Source: Liolophura sinensis (lineage: Eukaryota > Mollusca > Polyplacophora > Chitonida > Chitonidae). Taken from it: a stretch of 64,000 nucleotides of DNA. Location of the stretch: positions 23,231,608 through 23,295,607 of the forward strand of contig NC_088300.1 of NCBI RefSeq assembly GCF_032854445.1, in the 5' to 3' direction. Below the pieces are notes generated by a model. It saw nothing but the letters and a program-made list of their open reading frames with translations. It had not been told where the DNA came from and did no database searches. The translations under genes were made by a program, and so were the position numbers. This document shows positions 57,501 to 64,000 of the stretch, one piece after another (the first letter of the stretch is position 1; each line of letters starts with the position of its first letter).

Positions 57501-60500
57501 TCGATAAAGATTTATGACAATTAAAGTTTATATTTTATGATATGGGCCAATGGCTCTCAAATATTTTACGACAGCATCTATATTACAGTTGACTGTGTAG
57601 AATCTTTGCCGAACATGGGCAAAGTCCACACAGTCAACCAGGATATGTTTGATGCCGTATTGAGCACCACATCCAACACATTCTAGGACAGAGCGCCCAT
57701 CAAGGATAAAATTGTGAGTTAGACGAGAATGCCTGATACAACAGCTTGTTAAAACTACTTGATCTCTATGAGACATACTGTGAGTATACAAAATGGATGC
57801 CAATATGACCTAGGTGTTTTAGGCCTTACTCAAGAAATATTTCACTTGTATGACAGCGGCCACCATTAGAAGAAACCGAAGAGAGCCTGGAGGAAACCAC
57901 AACCATCTTCAGATTGCTGACGGACCTACCAAATTACAACTGGAGAGGAAGCCAGTATGAGCTGGACTTGAACTCACAGTGACCGCACTGGTGAGAGGCT
58001 CCTGGGTCATGGCACCGAGCTGGCGTGTTAACCTCCACCGCCAAAGAGGACCCCATTTCTTAACCGTTTTACTGGTTTTTTTTGCAATTTTTTTTAATTG
58101 CTCTTTGATTGTGAAACAAGTTTTTTCGCTGCCTTTTCTTTGACCACAAATAGTATATAATTAATGTCACACTGTAGTCACAGGGAATATATATATATTA
58201 ATGTAAGGGCTGCTGTAACTTTCATGTGCATATGTTCTTTGTTTATTATATTCGTGATGCAAGTCCATTATGCCAATCTTAGATAGGACATGCCTCTGAA
58301 AATAGTCATTTTGTTGGAAATATAATTCTAGTGTGTGTGGCACAAATACAGTTATAAACCTGAAGGTAAGCTGTTTTCATGAGACTAATAAAAGATGGTA
58401 AACTTTATAAAAAAACTTTGTGATCTACTGTCTGTACTATAACTTTGGTTAAGCTGTCCCCCTGATCAATCACCTTGCTGAGTGTCTGCTATCAACTTGA
58501 CAAAGTCAGATTGCACAACAAATTACACAACGTGTCAAAATTTACACAAAGATCAACATGTGAGCAAGTATGAATCATGTCATAGATCTTCAATACGGTA
58601 CGCTCGGTAGCATAAACAATAATAGTTAAAAAACATTTTGAGCAGTTCTGTTATGTTTGCATGTACTTAAACGGCTGATCCATCGTGTAGGAACGCACAT
58701 GGCTGCAGCTAGTTGTAAGGTTTCCACACAGTAATCTATACCACATATTGTAGCTCCAAATCTGATATGAATCACTGCCTCACCCTATACGCAATTTAGC
58801 TGCAAGATAATGCAACAGTGTTAATAGTTCTATTAAGAGTTAAATACTGTACTAAGTTAGTAATACAGACCTGACAGGATTCGCTACCATGGCAACTTTA
58901 TGTCTATACTTTTTGGACAAGTTACCTCCTCTGACTTGAAATTGATTTTACAATGCTGTACCAGTTCGGTCAAATGAGTACATGTATAAGATAAAATAAG
59001 AAAACTGTAAATGACTTTATGGTCTATTGTGTTGGTCAGTATCAATGACCTGTCAATCCTGTCAAACTGTCAATCTACTGTAGACCAATGCGATATGTTA
59101 ATTAGTCAAAGTAACATCATGTTTGACTTTCCTTTCATGTCACTTCTGTAAAAGTACTTGACCATCCTGAACAAGGTTAAGCCATTGTATCACCTGCTGA
59201 GACATATTGGCCGGATATCAGTAACTGTAGGCAGCATTTGGGCTAAGATAGTCACATTTGTTTAATATAGTAGTTATGAATCACCGTTGTTCATACGGCC
59301 CTGTATGTAGTAGATCACTGTAATTTCCAGTGACCTTGCATTCTAAGGTTTAAGAACATTTACAACATTATGCATGCATGTACAGGCTGGCTTTTAAATT
59401 TTTATATTAGTTTTTTTTTTATCATAACTCATGAGCATGCAGTTATGATGCCATATAAAATCACAGTATTAAGAAACACCACAGCAGGTAATCGTTGTAC
59501 AGCTGAGAAAGCGGAGCTGTTCATCTACATGCTTCTAGTAAGTTAATCGTGTTACTCTGATCAAAGTATTGTGCAGAGAGATAATTAATTTTCTGTAATT
59601 GCCAATAGCTTCAAGTTACTCATGTTATATTGATTTTTTACTTTGACTCTTTATCTTCTGAAAAATTTATTGTTTCAAGTTAACATTATAAGGAAAAGGG
59701 TTATCCCCACTGATAGTATATACACGAACCAGCATCAGAGATTTGTCATACGCTATAAAAAGTACATGAGTCATTCATATAGCTAGCAAATGTGTAATAC
59801 ACATATCACCACTGTACTTAACAATACTGTAAAAGTACGACGGTATAAAATACAATGGTATAAAAGAACATCAGTCTAGAAAGTCTTGGGTTTATTTATT
59901 CCACTTGTTTTACAATAAAAATGAAATAAAAAACTTGAGGATACCAACAGCATGAAAATCTCCACCCACCTTGCAGTAGAAAGAATGTACTTGGAGTTTT
60001 CTTCACTTTCTTACTGTTGCTTTCTTCTGTCCAGTCAACGCTTAAGGCATCCTTGAGCTCCACAAAATTTTCACTCTAAATATAAAAGTTAAATGAGGTC
60101 AGAGAACACGTAAACAAAGAACAGTATGCTATGCCCTCTGAATGAAGTGGTTGAAAACAAAGAAACGAGAACACAAAAATAATGTGTCAATAATATGTCT
60201 ACAAACTAAAGTTACAAATATATGTACTACATTTACATGATCTCAAACTATGGCATTTTCCTGGGATATTAAAAACAATACAATCCATCCATCACCTTGA
60301 AAACATTCCTCAAAACATGTCAAAATAGAAAGCAGGGGATTCAATTTTACAACCATCATGTTCCTACAATTGGATAAGGAAAATCTCTTTAAGAGACAAA
60401 ATGTTTATAGCTGTCACACAGCATGCGTTTTCTGTTGATTTAAAGCAGACAACTTTTTGTGTAAAAAAAATCATTACTGTGTTACCTGCATCAGAAGTTG

Positions 60501-61667
60501 GTTAGAAAAAATTATCAGTTATCATTAACAGCTTAATACATGATATACAGTGAGCAACACTCAATCATATTCAGGAAAATTCTGAGGTGGTGGACAGTAA
60601 TTTTGCTGGCAAACAATTCCAAAGTCCCGACAAGTACACTCTCTAGTATTAGCAGAAATGTACTCAAAGCACATATCTTCCTTATTGTAAGGAAGCTTTG
60701 AGTTCCGAGAGCCAATAATTCCAAACCGTACATGTGTTCAGTATTATTTGGAAGAACATACATGTAGTTTGTATGGGTGTGTGAGTGCTTGGTTTAATGT
60801 CGTCCTTAAAAATTTTTCAGTCATATGACGACGAAGGAATCCTTAGGGTGCATGTAATGTGCCTCCTTGTTGCAGGACGGATTTTCACTGCTCTTGTATC
60901 TGGTGCTGCTTCAATGAGATGCCTTACCGAAGGCAAGTAAGCCGCCCTGCCCGAGCCATTATACTGATACGGGTGAACCAATCGTTGCACTATCCCCTTC
61001 ATGTTGAACGCCAAGCGAGGGAGTTACAACTTCCTCTTTTAAGGTTTTTGGTGTGACTCGACCCAGGATTGACCCTGGACCTACCGCTCCTGAAGCGGGT
61101 GCTCTACAAACTGTGTAGTTTGTATGTGCATCTACTATGATAACATTGCTTTCATTTATTATTATTCGTGCAATGGCTGAATCATCTTTGTGACACCATT
61201 ATTGCTTAATTTGTACATGCAGTGAATAATTTTTGCAATACTTCACCCTCACTTTTCAGTGTCTTAAGTAATACATCTAGCAAATGTGAAGTCAACTGCA
61301 TAAACAGATGCAGAGAAAATTGAAGTACAGACATGCAGAGATTCCTTCCAGCACTAACACATGATAAAGCCTTTTAAAGAAAAATATTAAGCTGGCCTCA
61401 CAAAAGCAACACCGCAATAATAACTCCCATCTACACAGTTTTTCTTTCATTTCATTTCATTTCTATCATTCAAACAGTTCATATTTTCCCATACTTTTTT
61501 TTGTCTTGTAACAATGTATGTTTGTAAACCAAGCACAATGATCTTTAATTCTCACACGACTCACATGTTTCACCATTATCGTCTCTCTCTCTTCTGTTCT
61601 CGTTTTTTTGGCTGCGGGTTCTCCACTACCTTCATCACTTCTTTTTGGCTTAGGTTTGAGAACTTCT
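54585..61667 (-). CDS. SAE1: SUMO-activating enzyme subunit 1, 3' part (5 coding exons)
   Basis: Pairs with UBA2 as the nuclear E1 that adenylates and activates SUMO. Exons in transcription order: 61667-61565, 60075-59970, 57141-56997, 55199-55130, 54674-54585 (stop TGA 54587-54585). All phases match. The exons encode the lysine-rich linker ending TIMVK, then ALSVDWTEE, VLLKFIDAEGRRPS, IRDDILDKHKI, LPNDFF, CFAELSPVCAVVGGVLGQEI and the end PHNNFFFYNGVEGSGLVDTI. These align in order with the second half of human SAE1. The ThiF-fold nucleotide-binding half lies beyond 64000; I found no further exon in 61668-64000. A LINE fragment and several SINEs sit in its introns. Confidence 0.93.
55612..55776 (-). 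mobile_element. SINE-A, 5'-truncated
   Basis: Only the 3' ~165 bp are present, cut at CCGGTCGTAAGTGGGAAGG. Flanked by GCTATGATAAA (55601-55611 and 55777-55787), a perfect 11-bp target duplication, so the copy was already short when it inserted. SAE1 intron. Confidence 0.92.
56236..56388 (-). mobile_element. SINE-A, 5'-truncated
   Basis: 3' ~153 bp only, cut at 'AGGAAGGTCTTGCAGC'. Flanked by CCACAGATATAA (56224-56235 and 56389-56400), a perfect 12-bp target duplication. SAE1 intron. Confidence 0.92.
57528..57803 (-). mobile_element. Non-LTR retrotransposon (LINE) C-terminal fragment
   Basis: 91 open codons ending in a stop. HRDQVVLTSCCIRHSRLTHN, a C-x2-C-x9-HIL-x2-C zinc-knuckle-like stretch, and the end YLRAIGPYHKI match the usual C-terminus of jockey/CR1-type LINE polyproteins (R.RIGHSRLTH...C..C....HIL..C). 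Only the last part of the element is present, as expected of a 5'-truncated insertion. It lies in a SAE1 intron, on the same strand as SAE1. Confidence 0.75.
57812..58055 (-). mobile_element. SINE-A, near full length, diverged
   Basis: Runs from TGTTTTAGGCCTTACTCAAG to TCCACCGCCAAAGAGGACCC on the plus strand (reverse complement of the family), with TTGAACTCACAGTGACCGCA in the B-box area. Its 3' end is 8 bp from the LINE fragment on the same strand. Confidence 0.8.
60776..61114 (-). mobile_element. SINE-B, full length
   Basis: Plus strand runs from GTGTGTGAGTGCTTGGTTTA through CATATGACGACGAAGGAATC to AAGCGGGTGCTCTACAAACT. Flanked by GTAGTTTGTATG (60764-60775 and 61115-61126), a perfect 12-bp target duplication. 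SAE1 intron. Confidence 0.92.
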
Positions 61668-61887
61668 CTGGAAATGCAAAATTGTAGATGACAAACTCAG
61701 ATCTGTCCATGTGATACAGAGCAACCAAAACTACGTAACTGCATGTACATGGACTATCATTCTAGTAATGGCTTGAAACCCCTACGGGTTTTGTTCAGAT
61801 TATTATTCCACCAAATTTGTTGCAGCCCGGCAGTCAGAACTAATATGTCTATGATTCTGAAACTAACCACGTTTTAAAATACCATTC

Positions 61888-62237
61888 AGACTGAGTGAGT
61901 GAGTGCTTGGGGTTTAATGTCGTACTCAACATTTTTTCATATTTTTTTTGATGACGAAGGAATCCTTAGGGTGCATGTACGTGTAATGTGCCTCCTTGTT
62001 GCAGGACGGATTTCCACCGCTCTTTTATTTAGTGCTGCTTCACTGAGACGACTTACCGAAGGCAAGTAAGCCGCCCACCCGAGCCATTATACTGATACGG
62101 GTCAACCACTCGTTGCACTATCCCCTTCATGCTAAACGCCAAGCGAGGAAGTTACAACTTCCTCTTTTAAAGTCTTAGGTGTGACTCTACCGGCCCCGAA
62201 GCGGACGCTCTACCAGCTGTGCTATCCGGGCCGGTCC
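61888..62237 (-). mobile_element. SINE-B, full length
   Basis: In reverse the head reads CCGGCCCGGATAGCACAGCT GGTAGAGCG, a clear tRNA A-box. The body carries GATGACGAAGGAATCCTTAG and the end GAGTGAGTGAGTGCTTGG on plus. This copy has the clearest tRNA-like head of the SINE-B set. It lies beyond the last SAE1 exon seen. Confidence 0.88.
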
Positions 62238-62624
62238 GTAGGCTGCATCAAAAAATTCAGGTGTCAAACCAAAACTGACATCATTTAACCCTGAAATGAC
62301 ACCATCTACAATGCAAATGATATTAGAGACATAGGAGTAATACCATTTGGTGTCCCAATGCATGAAAACTTTACATGCATCAAACCACAATTGATATCAT
62401 ATAGATCTGAAATGCTGGCTTCAACCCCGACATTGCTGTAATTGATATAACAGCTATACTTTTTGCTTTGTTTTAGGATAAGGCCTTAAAAAATTATCAT
62501 AATCTAGAGCACGCTGTCTTCATGGCATAGCTGCGTGTCATTTGAAGATTCAACTTTGAAGGCTAAAGTTATTAAAATGAAGGTATATAACATGTGTTAT
62601 ATTCATCCCACATATTATATTTAT

Positions 62625-62747
62625 ATTTACTTGTTTGACTGCTGTTATACAACAGCAGCCAGCAATATGGTGAGCGGAAACCGGACAGAGCCTGGGGAAA
62701 CCCATGACCATCCGCAGGTTGCTGACAGACCTTCCCACATATGGCAT
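62625..62747 (-). mobile_element. SINE-A, 5'-truncated
   Basis: Contains AACAGCAGCCAGCAATATGG, GGAAACCGGACAGAGCCTGG and GACAGACCTTCCCAC on plus, and stops at the same place as the copies at 55612 and 56236. Confidence 0.8.
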
Positions 62748-64000
62748 TATATTTTTAATATCACCCTGACTTTTTACACCTGCATGTATAACAATATCTA
62801 CAAGTTAAAGACAGTTGTTATATTCAAGGAAATTTCAGGGACTTAAAATGGTAAACCATGGGAGTGTGTTACTCTGTAACACCACAAAACTCAACTTTGT
62901 ACGTACAACTTTCAAAATGTCAAAACAGTTGAATACATTAGGAATGCCGGGCAATATTTTCTTTTCTTTTTTACTGTACTATAGCACATTTTTTTTTACC
63001 TTCACAGATATTCTAAATGCTGTTAAGCATTTACTTCCTGAATTTAATGTTTGCTGCTTATATCTGAATGTCATTTAAGAAAAGTCTGAAATCTCATTTT
63101 ATTTTCAAATTACACTGTAAATGACAAAATGTTATTTACTGTACTGTAAACATTTTATACACTACACATCACCCACATCCACTTAGTCAGCAAACCACGC
63201 AGCCGTGATTTGCACGTAAGATCTGAGAAAACACGGCTAAATATTTCATACTGGGTTCAGCTGCTCCTGTCACTAGCAGTGCCTCTTTTACTTCACTGTG
63301 TTGGCAAATAGATAGTTTAATTTGCAATAAGTAGCCAAGCATGGAATTCACCAAAAACTAACTTCAGTGTTATCAACAACAACACCAACAATGCAAGGAG
63401 TGAGGAGGGGACTTGACTGACCCCAACCATTGACTGGTTGGAATTTAACCTATCCACTAATAAATCAGCTTTTATCCCATCGAATGTTGCTTGGCTAGTG
63501 GAAATAACCGCTGACTGGCTGGCCCGTGGATAGCAAAAACTTCGCCGGGCTGGCAGGAGTGCTCAGCATAAGTAAGTCCAGCATGCTAGCTAAATTTTAA
63601 AAGCAGGGAGGAAAAATTAGGCTTTAAATATATATATATACACGCTCTGATTAATTAGGGCATGATGAGTAAACACAGCTGGAGTTCTTTTGTCTGAAGT
63701 TTGAGTGAGCTTGTGACAAATTGTCAGAAATGTCACATGTTTTCAACATAGTAACTGCCATTTCACAGTTACAGTCCTGGCAGCAGTTCTGGACGGCTAC
63801 TAAGGACTACTGAAACATAAACATATCCAAAACTAATGAAAAAATAGCAACATGGAGCAATGAAAAATGTTTTGGTGGCTATTACTATTTAAAAAGTAGT
63901 GATGAAACATTGGAAGCGGCAGGAATGCAGATGGCTTTAAAAACAAAAGTTTGCTTGTAAATTTGATCACACCTACTCTGAAGTTTTGGAACTAAAGGGA

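Larger units (their letters stand above)
61668..64000. other. SAE1 intron / upstream sequence to the window edge
   Basis: Apart from the SINEs listed (61888-62237, 62625-62747) and a short TATATATATA run near 63635, I see no coding exon here on either strand. Confidence 0.55.

Overview
This is a window of animal nuclear DNA. Genes are split by GT-AG introns, spacing is loose, and introns are full of tRNA-derived SINEs with (TAAA)n-like tails, minisatellites and DNA-transposon remains. Gene content (eIF3K, TSNAX, TTC12, an ionotropic glutamate receptor homologue, SAE1) fits a metazoan with motile cilia and neurons. The style of SINE suggests a marine invertebrate, probably a lophotrochozoan such as a mollusc or brachiopod. 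That placement is inference.

Layout, left to right. (1) 344-6225 (+): EIF3K, lacking only its first coding exon. (2) 7917-11813 (-): TSNAX, four coding exons, tail-to-tail with EIF3K. (3) 12166-27498 (+): TTC12, a dynein-assembly factor with 17 coding exons and a predicted 715 residues, head-to-head with TSNAX across about 350 bp. Its introns hold a decayed thioesterase-like sequence, an AT-rich palindrome, a 1.66-kb Tc1-type transposon with a dead transposase, and a 39-bp minisatellite that has carried off a copy of the start of exon 13. (4) 27.5-33.0 kb: intergenic, SINE remnants only. (5) 33053-49521 (+): a divergent ionotropic glutamate receptor with about 12 coding exons, one GC-AG intron and a probable 20-nt microexon. 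(6) 49.5-54.6 kb: intergenic, with a direct duplication near the right end. (7) 54585-61667 (-): the last five coding exons of SAE1, whose 5' part lies past the right edge.

The genes do not form one pathway: EIF3K acts in translation initiation, TSNAX in small-RNA and tRNA-fragment processing, TTC12 in axonemal dynein assembly, SAE1 in SUMO activation, and the receptor at the plasma membrane. The one architectural link visible is the shared TSNAX/TTC12 promoter interval. I see no operon, CRISPR array, rRNA gene or functional tRNA gene. The most unusual structures are the repeat-borne partial copy of TTC12 exon 13, the receptor with a partly lost ligand pocket, the thioesterase-like remnant in TTC12 intron 1, and a set of SINEs whose target-site duplications allow insertion events to be ordered.
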